Of a DNA stretch of 64,000 nucleotides, positions 35,117 to 44,220 are shown in pieces (position 1 is the stretch's first letter; every line of letters begins with the position of its first letter). The stretch is from a virus. The notes under the pieces are model-generated. The model had not been told where the DNA came from, searched no databases, and was given only the letters and a program-made list of their open reading frames with translations. The stretch lies in the IMG/VR virus record IMGVR_UViG_3300033153_013649, positions 95,838-159,837 of that record. One strand, written 5' to 3'. The translations under genes were made by a program, and so were the position numbers.

Positions 35117-35265
35117 AAAGAGATATAATATTACTCAGAAAATCTCAGGGTCTTGATCCAATAACAGGCCGAAAAATTAATCATTCTGAATCAACTACAG
35201 TTGAAGATTATAACGGTCAAAACGTAAAGGTACCCACTAAATGGATAAAAAATCCAAAAAAGTAG
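35113..35265 (+). CDS. Small hypothetical protein
   Basis: 50 residues including G-L-D-P-I-T-G-R-K-I-N, a segment also seen in small phage nucleases and zinc proteins, but no Cys or His cluster is present here. Coupled to both neighbours through overlaps. Confidence 0.45.
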   Translation: MKRDIILLRKSQGLDPITGRKINHSESTTVEDYNGQNVKVPTKWIKNPKK

Positions 35266-35597
35266 AATACGATCGGGAAAAACTAGATTTAATAAGAATA
35301 GATCTTCTTCGAGTTCTTCATAGAGAATTTCCAAATCTTCAAACTAGAGTAAATGTACTTAAAACTTTCGAAGATCGTATAATATTTGATATAAGAGCTT
35401 ATCTTTACGGCCAACAAAAAGTTATAAAGTTTCCTGTAAACTGGTGGCAATGTTTTAAAGAAGAAATGATGCCAAAATGGTTTAATAGGATTTTTCCGAT
35501 AAAATACTATCATTATAATTTTGTTGCAGTTTTTCCTAATTTAGCTGTTAAATTAGATGAACCCGTATCATTTATCTATTTTAGAAATGATAAATAA
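35241..35597 (+). CDS. Hypothetical protein
   Basis: 118 residues. I-F-D-I-R-A-Y-L-Y-G-Q-Q-K-V-I and P-V-N-W-W-Q-C-F-K-E-E-M-M-P-K-W look like a compact phage protein core common in large phages. Start lies inside the preceding gene. Function unknown. Confidence 0.55.
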   Translation: MDKKSKKVEYDREKLDLIRIDLLRVLHREFPNLQTRVNVLKTFEDRIIFDIRAYLYGQQKVIKFPVNWWQCFKEEMMPKWFNRIFPIKYYHYNFVAVFPNLAVKLDEPVSFIYFRNDK

Positions 35598-35638
35598 TAA
35601 AAAGGGAAAAATAATAAACAGTTAAAGGAAGGTTGTGG

Positions 35639-37090
35639 ATGAAACGGTTTAAACAAATCTTTACTCGATGTGAAGAAATTATATTAGAGGAAAAATTATC
35701 CGGGGTTAGTAAAGATCAATTTGCTCTTCGAAAACATCTTAATGATAGAATTAAGAATGATTTGAAAATTAAGATCTTTAAGAGTTCACGTAAGAAGATT
35801 CCTCATATAAGAGCCCCTCTTGGAAAAACAGATGCAGAAGTAAGAGATAAAATCAATAAACTTGGAAGATATTTAATACAACCTGCTGAAATTCAAATAT
35901 CTGCTAAGTTTCCTACATTTGTAATTACTACCCTCGATGATATTAGATTTGGAAAAAAAGGTCTTATTCATAAAGGAACAGAAGTTTATTTTGTTAACAA
36001 TCAAGAAACTTCTGGATTAATCAAAAAGAAAGAAACTTCTCCCGCTGGATTAGGATTAGGAGGAATGGAAATCACTGTTAGTAATTATATTAATATTATA
36101 ATGCAAAGAGTAAATCATGTACTTTCTGATCGTAAACAAATCATTCCCTTCTTCGAAGAATTACTTAGAAAATCTGCAACTGGTCAAGCTGTAACAAAAT
36201 TCGATAAATCCTATGAAGATATTTCATCTTCTGATATTGCAAACCTTGCTAATGATTTTGGTGAAATCACTGGAGCTATATGGTATGCAAAAGTAAAAAA
36301 AGGTACTAAAATATTTTTTCCTTCTGCTTCAAATGAACCTTTAATTGATTATAAGGTGTTTATTCCTGTTGGTAAAGGGAAATCAAAACGATTAATTTGG
36401 CAGGATATTAGTGCAAAAGCTGGGGCTGGAGCAAGCCCGAGTATTTCAGGTATAATTAGTTCATTGAATAATAATCCAAAGCTCTTTCTTAAAGATGGTA
36501 AATCTGTTAATGAGAAATATGTCAAAGTAAAAGATTTTATTAATGCTATAAACAATGAAGGAGTAGTAGAAGGTATTCTTTCTGCAAATAGAATTATGGA
36601 TTCGAAAGGATATAAAGTGGTTCAGAAAATAATAGGAACTACTTTAATTACAGAATCTGTAATTATTGATTATATGAGTAAATTCACCGATTGGGATACA
36701 AATCTAGATCCGAAAAAGAATGCTAAATTTCATTTACTCAAATTATATGATGTAATAGGAAGGAAAATTAAAGCCGAAGAAGCACGTAAATTATTTGCTA
36801 TTACACGAGGTCTAGATCCGAAAACTCGTGGATCAAGATTAATGGGATATATTTCTGCCCCTCTTGGATATCATATTGTTGATATAGTAAATCAACTTCC
36901 AGAATTTAATAATTTTCTTAATGATGCTCTTCGAAGTATTCAAATAATTCAAATTTATATAAATATAACAAAACGACAGATTTCTTATAAAATTAAAGAC
37001 TTTAAAGAATCAAATTTTAAATGGAAATATTCTGGTAGTGCACCAAATCCAAAAGTGAAAAAAATTGGTTTTGAATTAAAGAAAAAATAA
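35639..37090 (+). CDS. Large tagged putative internal protein
   Basis: About 483 residues from ATG 35639 with AAGGAAGG upstream. Starts M-K-R-F-K-Q-I-F-T-R-C-E-E-I-I-L-E-E, the longer form of the tag shared with proteins at 37090, 38370 and 61301. The body has a distinctive W-Q-D-I-S-A-K-A-G-A-G-A-S-P-S-I segment, with A-K-x-G-x-G spacing that recalls nuclease-type phage proteins. That link is weak. First gene of the second tagged cluster; stop overlaps the next start. Confidence 0.6.
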   Translation: MKRFKQIFTRCEEIILEEKLSGVSKDQFALRKHLNDRIKNDLKIKIFKSSRKKIPHIRAPLGKTDAEVRDKINKLGRYLIQPAEIQISAKFPTFVITTLDDIRFGKKGLIHKGTEVYFVNNQETSGLIKKKETSPAGLGLGGMEITVSNYINIIMQRVNHVLSDRKQIIPFFEELLRKSATGQAVTKFDKSYEDISSSDIANLANDFGEITGAIWYAKVKKGTKIFFPSASNEPLIDYKVFIPVGKGKSKRLIWQDISAKAGAGASPSISGIISSLNNNPKLFLKDGKSVNEKYVKVKDFINAINNEGVVEGILSANRIMDSKGYKVVQKIIGTTLITESVIIDYMSKFTDWDTNLDPKKNAKFHLLKLYDVIGRKIKAEEARKLFAITRGLDPKTRGSRLMGYISAPLGYHIVDIVNQLPEFNNFLNDALRSIQIIQIYINITKRQISYKIKDFKESNFKWKYSGSAPNPKVKKIGFELKKK

Positions 37091-37788
37091 TGAATAGATT
37101 TAAGGAAATATATTTTTCTGAACCTTTATTAGAAGGAATTTATGATCCATCTATATTTAAAGGAATATTTATAGCTGGAGGCTCTGGTAGTGGAAAGAGT
37201 TTTATTACCGGGAAAGTAGTTCCCGGGCACGGATTTAAAATAATCAATTCAGATATTTTATTTGAAAGAATGATGAAGAAAGCTAATTTAGATCTTGATT
37301 TAGAAAAATTAAATACTAAACAACTTATCAAAAAGGATGAAATAAGAGCAAGAGCAAAAGAATTAACATTAAAAACAAAAAATAGATTTATTAAAAATCA
37401 CTTAGGATTAGTGATAGATGGTACAGGTCGAGATACGACTGTTATTGAACTACAAAAAAGAAGATTAGAATCTAACGGATATGATACTTTTATGATCTTT
37501 GTTAATACTTCTTTAGAGGTTGCTTTAGAAAGAAACGCTAATAGATTAAGAAAATTACCGGAAGATATGATAAAGAAATTTTGGAAAGATACTCAGAAAA
37601 ATATTGGCAGATATCAAAATATGTTTGGACCCTCGAATTTTTTAATTATAGATAATAATCATGTAGATGAAAAAATTTTAAATAAAGTTTGGAAATTAAT
37701 TAGTAAATTTGAAAAGAAACCAATTCAAAACCCAATTGCTAAAAATTTTATTGAAGCAGATAAAATAACGAGAGGAATAAAACAATGA
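37090..37788 (+). CDS. Tagged P-loop kinase, zeta-toxin-like
   Basis: 232 residues. Tag M-N-R-F-K-E-I-Y-F-S-E-P-L-L-E, then F-I-A-G-G-S-G-S-G-K-S-F-I (Walker A at residues 29-36), N-S-D-I-L (substrate Asp), L-V-I-D-G-T-G-R-D and a late R-L-R-K-L lid. This follows the zeta-toxin/polynucleotide-kinase branch. Zeta toxins phosphorylate UDP-sugars of the cell wall; other members act on nucleotides. As a packaged enzyme it could be injected with the DNA. Confidence 0.78.
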   Translation: MNRFKEIYFSEPLLEGIYDPSIFKGIFIAGGSGSGKSFITGKVVPGHGFKIINSDILFERMMKKANLDLDLEKLNTKQLIKKDEIRARAKELTLKTKNRFIKNHLGLVIDGTGRDTTVIELQKRRLESNGYDTFMIFVNTSLEVALERNANRLRKLPEDMIKKFWKDTQKNIGRYQNMFGPSNFLIIDNNHVDEKILNKVWKLISKFEKKPIQNPIAKNFIEADKITRGIKQ

Positions 37789-38117
37789 AATATAAAGAAA
37801 TTTTAAATGAAAAAATGAATCAAGAACATCATTATTTTGATGAACGATCGAAGAAATATATTCTTGCTGTTGGACCAAATCTTTATGAAGCTCGTAAAAT
37901 CGTAACTGGAAAGATAGGAGAAGAGCCAAAAAACGAAGTTATATTTGTAAAAATGGATTCTTCAGATGAAAAGAAAGCATTTCGACAGTTAGGGAAAGAT
38001 CTTCAACTTATAAAAAGAAAAGATTTTTTAAAGAAAATTTCTAAAAATTGGGGTATAAAAATTAACAATATTCATACAAGTACAAGATTATCAAAATTAG
38101 ATCTAAGAGAACTTTAA
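37785..38117 (+). CDS. Tagged putative internal protein
   Basis: 110 residues starting M-K-Y-K-E-I-L-N-E-K, the tag form closest to T4's. The body holds Y-I-L-A-V-G-P-N-L-Y-E-A-R-K and E-V-I-F-V-K-M-D-S-S. Overlaps the kinase gene by four bases, so the two may act together, for example as enzyme and inhibitor (speculative). Confidence 0.6.
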   Translation: MKYKEILNEKMNQEHHYFDERSKKYILAVGPNLYEARKIVTGKIGEEPKNEVIFVKMDSSDEKKAFRQLGKDLQLIKRKDFLKKISKNWGIKINNIHTSTRLSKLDLREL

Positions 38118-38119
38118 AT

Positions 38120-38365
38120 ATGAAATATAAAGAAATTCTTGAAAAGCAATGGCTTAAAGATGTTAAACCAAAATATCATCCTCCTGAAGGAACTTTTACA
38201 AAAAAAGCTGCTGCAATTGCGGCTCAATTATTAAAAGATTCTTCTTCTCCAGCTCAAGCAATGCAAAGATTAAATTTTTACATTAATCGTGCAGGAAAAG
38301 ATTTAACAAATAAAGCTGAATTAGAAAAAGCCAAAGACATTATTTCGAAAAAAATAGAATCATAA
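38120..38365 (+). CDS. Tagged putative internal protein
   Basis: 81 residues starting M-K-Y-K-E-I-L-E-K-Q. The rest is helical: K-K-A-A-A-I-A-A-Q-L-L-K-D-S-S-S-P-A-Q-A, A-E-L-E-K-A-K-D-I-I. No family match. Confidence 0.6.
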   Translation: MKYKEILEKQWLKDVKPKYHPPEGTFTKKAAAIAAQLLKDSSSPAQAMQRLNFYINRAGKDLTNKAELEKAKDIISKKIES

Positions 38366-38369
38366 TAAA

Positions 38370-38855
38370 ATGGTCAAATTTAAAGAAATATATTTAGATC
38401 CAAGGAGTATTCCAGAACCAACGGAGAAACAGATTAAATCTGGAAAATATCCAAAAAGATTAATTAAATGGCACGGATTAAAAATTCGAATTGAAAACGA
38501 AGAGGGAACAATCAGAAGAGGAATTGGACCCGATGGGATTCCTTGGGAAACAGAATTCAAGTATCCATACGGATATATCGAAGGATTCAAAGGATTAGAT
38601 AAAGATGAATTAGATGTATTTGTTGGTCCTTTAATTAACTTTCCTCCAGCAAATAAAGTATATATTGTTAATCAGGTTAAAGATGACGGATCACCAGACG
38701 AAGAAAAAATTATTATAGGAGTCGATAGTAAAGATTCTGCTAAAAAAGTATATCTTTCAAATTATGAAATAGGATGGAAAAATTATAGAAAAATAGAAGA
38801 AATGAGTATTAGAGAATTTTTATTATGGATACATAATAAAAACAATAGATCTTAA
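38370..38855 (+). CDS. Tagged inorganic pyrophosphatase-like protein
   Basis: 161 residues. Tag M-V-K-F-K-E-I-Y-L-D-P. Then Y-P-Y-G-Y-I-E-G-F-K-G-L-D-K-D-E-L-D-V-F, V-G-P and V-Y-I-V-N-Q-V-K-D-D-G, with D-E-E-K and a late Y-L-S-N-Y. This is the pyrophosphatase-like domain found in phage polyvalent proteins, where it accompanies other DNA-entry domains. The acidic residues of the metal site are kept. An injected pyrophosphate or nucleotide hydrolase is a reasonable guess. Confidence 0.7.
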   Translation: MVKFKEIYLDPRSIPEPTEKQIKSGKYPKRLIKWHGLKIRIENEEGTIRRGIGPDGIPWETEFKYPYGYIEGFKGLDKDELDVFVGPLINFPPANKVYIVNQVKDDGSPDEEKIIIGVDSKDSAKKVYLSNYEIGWKNYRKIEEMSIREFLLWIHNKNNRS

Positions 38856-38870
38856 TAGGAAATAAAAAAT

Positions 38871-38924
38871 ATGAACTGCCGAGATTCAAAGAAACTAAAG
38901 AAAGAACGAGAAAATCTTGGATAA
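38871..38924 (+). CDS. Possible 17-residue leader peptide
   Basis: ATG-starting frame, K/R-rich, whose stop lies eight bases inside the radical SAM gene. It may serve to couple translation to the TTG start of that gene. Confidence 0.3.
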   Translation: MNCRDSKKLKKERENLG

Positions 38925-40050
38925 AAAAAAGCAAAAAATAATGATTAAGGAGGAGTGGTCAAGTCCGTATAATCCATTTAATACATTTAAAGCTTTAATT
39001 TGGAGAGAATGGTTTGAAGGGATTGTAAACGGAGAATTTTTACCCCCTGTTACATTAGATACAGATCCTTCTAATATTTGTAATTTTAAATGTATATGGT
39101 GTAACTCCTATCAAATTCATTGTAAAGATCAGATGTTACCCGAAGAACATCTTATTGCTCTTGCAAAATTTTATGGTGAATGGGGAATTAAATCTACATG
39201 CGTTGCTGGGGGAGGTGAGCCTCTAACAAATCCAGGATTCAATAATTTTATAATACATTTATCTAAGAACAAAGTACAGTCAGGAGTAGTAACTAATGGT
39301 TCACTTATGACTGACGATCATATAAATACTATAGTCCGCAACTCTCGTTTTTGTGGATTTTCAATGGATGCTGGTAAACCAGAAACGTATGCTAAAGTGA
39401 AAGGTCTAAGGAAAAAACAAGGGGAACAAATCTTTATAAAGGTAGTTGATAATATTGCAAAGATGGCCAAAGAAGCATCGAAATTTAAATCTGAATTTAG
39501 AATAGGATATAAATATCTTATTCACCCAGATAATGCTCTTGAAATATACGATGCTGCTGTTCTGGCTAAAAATCTTGGAATTGATGATTTTCACCTAAGA
39601 CCCGTTGGCTGGGATAATATTAACATTACTAGAAAAAAGGATCCAATTTCTTTTAAAGGATTATTAGATGAAATAAATGACCAGATCCAACGCGCGCTGG
39701 AGTTAGAAGACAACAAATTCAAATTCTTTGGAGTGAGACATAAGTTTAGTCCAGATATGAAAAAGAAAGTTAACTTCTCTAAATGTCGAGCATTACCATT
39801 ACATCTAACTTTTGGAGCTGATGGAAACGTACATTTATGCTTTGACAGAAGGGGGGATAAAGATTTAATACTATGTAAACATTTCCCAGAAGTTAAAGAA
39901 GTACTTACTGTTTGGGGTTCAGATTATCACAAGGAAATGATGGATAAAATAAATCCGGAAAAAGACTGTCCAAGGTGTACTCTCGGTCCCCATCAGGAAA
40001 TAATAGAAAAAGTATTCATGAAAGATGATATGTGCAGAATGTTTCCATAA
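38917..40050 (+). CDS. Radical SAM enzyme with C-terminal Cys cluster
   Basis: 377 residues, TTG start (ATG 38941 is an alternative). N-I-C-N-F-K-C-I-W-C is the C-x3-C-x2-C cluster motif; V-A-G-G-G-E-P-L-T-N-P is the SAM-binding GGE motif; V-V-T-N-G-S follows. Near the end C-P-R-C-T-L-G and earlier C-R-A, C-F-D suggest a SPASM-type second cluster, used on peptides and other large substrates. It has no tag but lies inside the tagged cluster. It may modify one of the neighbouring proteins. Confidence 0.82.
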   Translation: MDKKKQKIMIKEEWSSPYNPFNTFKALIWREWFEGIVNGEFLPPVTLDTDPSNICNFKCIWCNSYQIHCKDQMLPEEHLIALAKFYGEWGIKSTCVAGGGEPLTNPGFNNFIIHLSKNKVQSGVVTNGSLMTDDHINTIVRNSRFCGFSMDAGKPETYAKVKGLRKKQGEQIFIKVVDNIAKMAKEASKFKSEFRIGYKYLIHPDNALEIYDAAVLAKNLGIDDFHLRPVGWDNINITRKKDPISFKGLLDEINDQIQRALELEDNKFKFFGVRHKFSPDMKKKVNFSKCRALPLHLTFGADGNVHLCFDRRGDKDLILCKHFPEVKEVLTVWGSDYHKEMMDKINPEKDCPRCTLGPHQEIIEKVFMKDDMCRMFP

Positions 40051-40060
40051 TGATGGATTT

Positions 40061-40068
40061 TATAAATA
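40061..40068 (+). promoter_or_regulatory. Possible T4-type late promoter TATAAATA
   Basis: The octamer lies 23 bases before the tagged gene at 40092, in a short intergenic gap. Late expression would suit internal proteins. Chance occurrence cannot be excluded. Confidence 0.45.
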
Positions 40069-40091
40069 ATATTATAAAAAGATAAATTATA

Positions 40092-40490
40092 ATGAAATAT
40101 TCGGAAGTATTAGTTTTAATTGAAGCTAGATCTGGATCTCAAGATACCTTCAAAGTTATGAAAAATTTTATATTCACAAATAGTATAAGTGGTACAAGAA
40201 AAAAATTAAAATCTTGGGAAATAGATCCAAAATATTCAAACAAATTAACAATTATAGCGTTTGAAAAAGGAACAGGAAATCTAGTAGTCGCAGAAGAAGG
40301 AGACGAAAACACAGAAGATTTTGTTTTAGTAGAAAAAGACCAATGGGAAAAAGCTCTTAAAGAAAAAGCCATAAAGCAGATTGGAAATAATTATAATGAA
40401 TTTTTAAATTGGCTTAAAGAAGGAGGGATTAATCCAAAAGGTTATTTATTAGATTTAAAAGATGCTTTCGGGAAAACTTTTAAATATTAA
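40092..40490 (+). CDS. Tagged protein, paralogue of 42257 product
   Basis: 132 residues starting M-K-Y-S-E-V-L-V-L-I-E-A. It shares S-Q-D-T-F-K-V-M-K-x-F and a matching alpha/beta body with the 196-residue protein at 42257. No outside family recognised. The tag's cleavage site would be L-I-E. Confidence 0.6.
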   Translation: MKYSEVLVLIEARSGSQDTFKVMKNFIFTNSISGTRKKLKSWEIDPKYSNKLTIIAFEKGTGNLVVAEEGDENTEDFVLVEKDQWEKALKEKAIKQIGNNYNEFLNWLKEGGINPKGYLLDLKDAFGKTFKY

Positions 40491-40533
40491 AAATTATGAG
40501 AAAACCTTTTAAAACAAAATAAGGTAAATTATA

Positions 40534-41043
40534 ATGAAATATTCTGAAATATTAGCAGAAGCAAATAAAAAACCTAAAGTTCCATCTAGAGTACCAAAAA
40601 CCCTCAAAGAAGTTTATAAGGCTTGGGGATCTATTCCAAAAACGCATGAAGAAGCCGTTGAGATGATGCATTGGTTTGGTAAAACATTTTCTAAAAAATT
40701 AAATAAAGAAGTTTTTGAAGTAACCAAAAAATGTATTGTTGAATCTTATGCTTGGGGCCCCTTTGAATGTGATGAAGGAGGTATTACTGATGCTTGGTGG
40801 AAAAAAGCATTCTTAGATTCAGCGTATGATGAAGAATATATAGAAGAAACAAAATTATATGCTAAAGCTAATAAAATGTCAGTTGATAAAATTCGAAAAA
40901 TCTGGAGTAAAGTTAAAGAGAATGTAGATGCTAATAATTTTATTCGGATGATGGATTGGATAACAGACGAATATGATGAACCGGCTATTTATTATTTATA
41001 CGTTAAAATGCCTACTTCTACCAATATGGATATTGGATATTAA
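40534..41043 (+). CDS. Tagged putative internal protein
   Basis: 169 residues starting M-K-Y-S-E-I-L-A-E-A-N. A well-ordered body with H-E-E-A-V-E-M-M-H-W-F-G-K-T-F, acidic patches and aromatic clusters (F-E-C-D-E-G-G, A-W-W-K-K-A-F). Stop overlaps the next start. Probably a folded enzyme or binding protein of unknown type. Confidence 0.6.
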   Translation: MKYSEILAEANKKPKVPSRVPKTLKEVYKAWGSIPKTHEEAVEMMHWFGKTFSKKLNKEVFEVTKKCIVESYAWGPFECDEGGITDAWWKKAFLDSAYDEEYIEETKLYAKANKMSVDKIRKIWSKVKENVDANNFIRMMDWITDEYDEPAIYYLYVKMPTSTNMDIGY

Positions 41044-42260
41044 TGCGAAATAGATTCAAACAAATCCTAAACGAATTAGTACATTTAGAGTACGAATATC
41101 GCGATCAGGGTAAAGAATTTATTAATAAATTATTTAATAAATTTGTTACTGTTACTGTGAAAGTTGATTTTGCTGCTCTTGCTGTAGAGAATACGGGTAG
41201 AAAAATCACGTATTGGGGAAGAGAAGGAAAGAAAGAAATAACTCCGGTCATTCGTAAGTCTTTTGATTATTATGAAGATGCTATTGCTTATTTAGAAACT
41301 AAAAACCTCACTAAGATCATTCCACCTGGTTGGAAAATATATTTCGAAATGGCTAATAATTACAACTTCGGCGCCATGGGAAATATGGTTATAGCTTATC
41401 CAAAACGTCCAAAAAATAATTTAGTCCTTAACTATGCTACAGATGGTTCAGGGAAACGTATTGTTCCTTCTGATCCAAAAGTACTTAAAATAGCAAAAGA
41501 TCTTGACGTGCATCCTCCAGTGGTATTGTTTGCTGGAAAATTAAACGGAGCACAGAAAAAGAAGATTCTCGACTTTTTCAATATGAACGAAGACGAAAGA
41601 AGAGATAAACTGGGGCATGAGAATTTTACTAACTATTTCGTCTCTCTCTTTAATTCTAAATTCTCTGGAATGATGGGAACTAGAATTATGGAAGGGCTAG
41701 TATTCTATTTCAATAATGATGAAAACGATGTTTATATGGCTAAGGTTATCGATCCAATGTTTAAAATCGAACACACCCTCTCCGGAGATGATCCACGTAC
41801 AGTAAAACTTAGAGAACTTGAAAATCGCAAACGGGGATGGTTCAAACAAATGGTGGGATGGATAAATAAAAATAGGGGTAAAATTAAAGTTCTTATAAGA
41901 AAAGTACAAATTCCTGATAATATTGTTGACTATGATGATAAATTTTTGTATATTATGGATGAAACAGCTTACCAATTATGGCTAAGAAATCTCAAACAAA
42001 AAATGGAGAAGGAATTTGAAGGTTACGTTGACGAAGAAAAGAACTTCAGAAATTTCAACTGGAAAGAATTTACAAACCCGCAACTCATATCTGAACTTAA
42101 AAAGAACGATGTTCTTAAATTATTTTACCGTGTATTTTCTGTTGTTTATTACCAAGAGCATAAAAGAGGATCCGGGAAAATCGGAGACAAGGAAAGTGTT
42201 GCAAAAATCAATGACCTAGCAAAATTCATCAAACAACATATTGAAAAGAGATTAAAATGA
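41043..42260 (+). CDS. Large tagged putative internal protein
   Basis: 405 residues starting M-R-N-R-F-K-Q-I-L-N-E-L, a hybrid of the two tag forms. It has an N-terminal alpha/beta region (F-V-T-V-T-V-K-V-D-F) and a helical C-terminal half rich in Lys and aromatic residues. Overlaps genes on both sides. I recognise no catalytic motif. Confidence 0.6.
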   Translation: MRNRFKQILNELVHLEYEYRDQGKEFINKLFNKFVTVTVKVDFAALAVENTGRKITYWGREGKKEITPVIRKSFDYYEDAIAYLETKNLTKIIPPGWKIYFEMANNYNFGAMGNMVIAYPKRPKNNLVLNYATDGSGKRIVPSDPKVLKIAKDLDVHPPVVLFAGKLNGAQKKKILDFFNMNEDERRDKLGHENFTNYFVSLFNSKFSGMMGTRIMEGLVFYFNNDENDVYMAKVIDPMFKIEHTLSGDDPRTVKLRELENRKRGWFKQMVGWINKNRGKIKVLIRKVQIPDNIVDYDDKFLYIMDETAYQLWLRNLKQKMEKEFEGYVDEEKNFRNFNWKEFTNPQLISELKKNDVLKLFYRVFSVVYYQEHKRGSGKIGDKESVAKINDLAKFIKQHIEKRLK

Positions 42261-42847
42261 AATATAAAGAAATATTAACAAAAGTTAAATCTAGAACTTC
42301 CTCTGGATCTGAAAAGGAAACATCACCACCTAAAGTTAAAATAAGATCTCAAGATACTTTCAAAGTTATGAAAAAATTTACATTTACAGATGTTACAATT
42401 GGAAGGCACCTTCCTCATGGCGGTGATAGGGGTAAGGCGGCGAAATTTTGGAAAATAAGCCCTAATCATCCAAGTAAATTAATGGTTTTAGCGTTTGATA
42501 TCAAATCTGGAGACTGTGTAGTAATAGATTATAATATAGTAAAATCAAAAGTAAAAAAAGCAGCTTTATATAAATATTTTTTAGTAAAAAAAGAAGAACT
42601 AGAAAGAGCTTTAGAAGAAGAAGCTCTAGAGTTTCTTGGTAATTTTAAAGGAGATTTTTTAAAGTGGATAGAAAAAGATAGAATTTTAAATTATTATCCT
42701 GATCAAGAATTATTTTATAGATCTCCCAAAATTTATAAATCTATGTTAGATAGAGCTATAGAAGGATTAGATGCAGTAGGTTTTTTATATTATTTAAAAT
42801 CAGAAATTTTTTTCTTTAGTAATCGATCCCTTAATTTCAAATATTAA
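42257..42847 (+). CDS. Tagged protein, paralogue of 40092 product
   Basis: 196 residues starting M-K-Y-K-E-I-L-T-K-V. After a Ser-rich linker it has S-Q-D-T-F-K-V-M-K-K-F-T-F-T, matching the 40092 product, with an inserted loop (H-L-P-H-G-G-D-R-G) and a longer C-terminus. The pair implies duplication inside the cluster. Confidence 0.6.
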   Translation: MKYKEILTKVKSRTSSGSEKETSPPKVKIRSQDTFKVMKKFTFTDVTIGRHLPHGGDRGKAAKFWKISPNHPSKLMVLAFDIKSGDCVVIDYNIVKSKVKKAALYKYFLVKKEELERALEEEALEFLGNFKGDFLKWIEKDRILNYYPDQELFYRSPKIYKSMLDRAIEGLDAVGFLYYLKSEIFFFSNRSLNFKY

Positions 42848-42862
42848 AAACAAGAGATTAAA

Positions 42863-43066
42863 ATGAGATATAAAGAAATATTAGAAAAATCCAAAAACTT
42901 ATCAATGCTAGATAAGCGCCAAATATCTATAGCAAAAAAAACTTTAAGTATGCCTGATGCAATGGGAGGAGTTATGGGAGGACCTAGTAAAAGAGAAGCT
43001 CGAGAAATTTTAATAAAATTTGGATATTCTGATAAAGAAATTAAAAAATTGGAAAAAGGGAAATGA
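42863..43066 (+). CDS. Tagged putative internal protein
   Basis: 67 residues starting M-R-Y-K-E-I-L-E-K-S, then A-M-G-G-V-M-G-G-P-S-K-R-E-A-R-E, a Gly-rich loop before a helix. No family match. Confidence 0.6.
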   Translation: MRYKEILEKSKNLSMLDKRQISIAKKTLSMPDAMGGVMGGPSKREAREILIKFGYSDKEIKKLEKGK

Positions 43067-43068
43067 AA

Positions 43069-43428
43069 ATGAAATATAAAGAATTAAATCAATCTTTAAA
43101 TGAAGGGGTCAAAATAAAAGAAGAATGGATGTCTGAATATGGAGTTGGATATATTGAAATTGATGGAGCTGAATCTCAACATGGAACTCTTAAAGGAAGA
43201 ATTGATAGTGGATATACTACCGATGGAAAAGCAAGTATAGAAATTTCTACATCTGCTCAAAATTTCAAAATAAACTTTAAGCCCCCTAAATTTACAAATA
43301 AAGAATCTCGCAGCGAAGCAAATGCATGGGTTGCTGAAAGACTTGATAATATGAAAAAAGATCTTCTTAAATTAAAGGGAGATTTTGATAAAAAAGCTAT
43401 AACTATAGCAAAAAAATATTCAAAATAA
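43069..43428 (+). CDS. Tagged putative internal protein
   Basis: About 119 residues. The ATG at 43069 is preferred because it lies nine bases after AAAGGG and gives M-K-Y-K-E-L-N-Q-S-L-N-E; an ATG two codons earlier is possible. The body is beta-rich (Y-I-E-I-D-G-A-E, K-G-R-I-D-S-G-Y-T) followed by a long helix. Confidence 0.6.
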   Translation: MKYKELNQSLNEGVKIKEEWMSEYGVGYIEIDGAESQHGTLKGRIDSGYTTDGKASIEISTSAQNFKINFKPPKFTNKESRSEANAWVAERLDNMKKDLLKLKGDFDKKAITIAKKYSK

Positions 43429-43473
43429 GAAAGAATTTCATAAGAAGATTTAGAATAAGTTATTTAAGAAATA

Positions 43474-44067
43474 ATGAAACGCTTTTTTTCTGAAATATTT
43501 AACGAAGCTCTCGATAAGAAAGAATTAGTACAAGCTTCTAAACCTGCAGTATTAATACAAGGTAGATTTCAACCTCTTACTTTAGGTCATACTACAGCAG
43601 CAAAAAATTTAATGAAAAAACATCCAGGAGGAAAACTAATCTTTGGAGTAGTCAGAGGCTTAGGAAGCTCAGAAAACAAAGAATTAAATCCTTTTTCTTT
43701 TAAAGAACAATCAAAATTTATTAAAAAAGTATTTCCTCAAGCGGTAATTATGGAATTCAAAAATGGATTTACCCCTGATAATATTCTCGAAGCTAGAAAA
43801 AAAGGATTTGAAATTATAGCTTTTATTGCTGGGGAAGATAGAATAAAAAGTTATAAAGAACAATTGAAATATTTTGATAAAATAAAAAGAGAAAATCCAG
43901 ATTTCGAAAAGCCTCAAGCAGTTCCAATCGGTATAAAAAGAGTTGGGGATATTTCAGCTACTAAAGTAAGAGAAGCTATAAGAAACAATGAAGAGAAAAT
44001 CTTCCGAGCTAATATGCCTAAAGCTCTTTATGATGAATTCGAATTTATGAAAAAAATAATCAAATGA
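43474..44067 (+). CDS. Tagged nucleotidyltransferase (NMN/nicotinate adenylyltransferase-like)
   Basis: 197 residues. Tag M-K-R-F-F-S-E-I-F-N-E-A-L. Then V-L-I-Q-G-R-F-Q-P-L-T-L-G-H-T: G-R-F-Q-P with the T-x-G-H site of cytidylyl/adenylyltransferases, and near the end I-S-A-T-K-V-R-E-A-I, the I-S-x-T-x-x-R site. This pairing is typical of NadM-type NMN adenylyltransferases and relatives such as FAD or CTP-using enzymes. If it makes NAD, injection could restore NAD in a host that is depleting it. The exact substrate is inferred. Confidence 0.82.
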   Translation: MKRFFSEIFNEALDKKELVQASKPAVLIQGRFQPLTLGHTTAAKNLMKKHPGGKLIFGVVRGLGSSENKELNPFSFKEQSKFIKKVFPQAVIMEFKNGFTPDNILEARKKGFEIIAFIAGEDRIKSYKEQLKYFDKIKRENPDFEKPQAVPIGIKRVGDISATKVREAIRNNEEKIFRANMPKALYDEFEFMKKIIK

Positions 44068-44207
44068 AAAAATCAGAAAAACCAAAAAAGAAAAAATCTT
44101 CTAGATCTGGATATCGATTTAAAGATTTATTAAAAGAACAAGATATTTTACTTATACATAAAATTCAAAATTCTCTTAGAGAAAACGAAAAAGAAAACCA
44201 AAAATAA
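44064..44207 (+). CDS. Small basic protein with internal tag-like motif
   Basis: 47 residues: a Lys/Ser-rich start (K-K-S-E-K-P-K-K-K-K-S-S-R-S-G), then Y-R-F-K-D-L-L-K-E-Q, a tag-like segment placed inside, then an amphipathic helix. Overlaps the nucleotidyltransferase gene by four bases. Confidence 0.5.
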   Translation: MKKSEKPKKKKSSRSGYRFKDLLKEQDILLIHKIQNSLRENEKENQK

Positions 44208-44220
44208 AAAAAGAAAAAAG

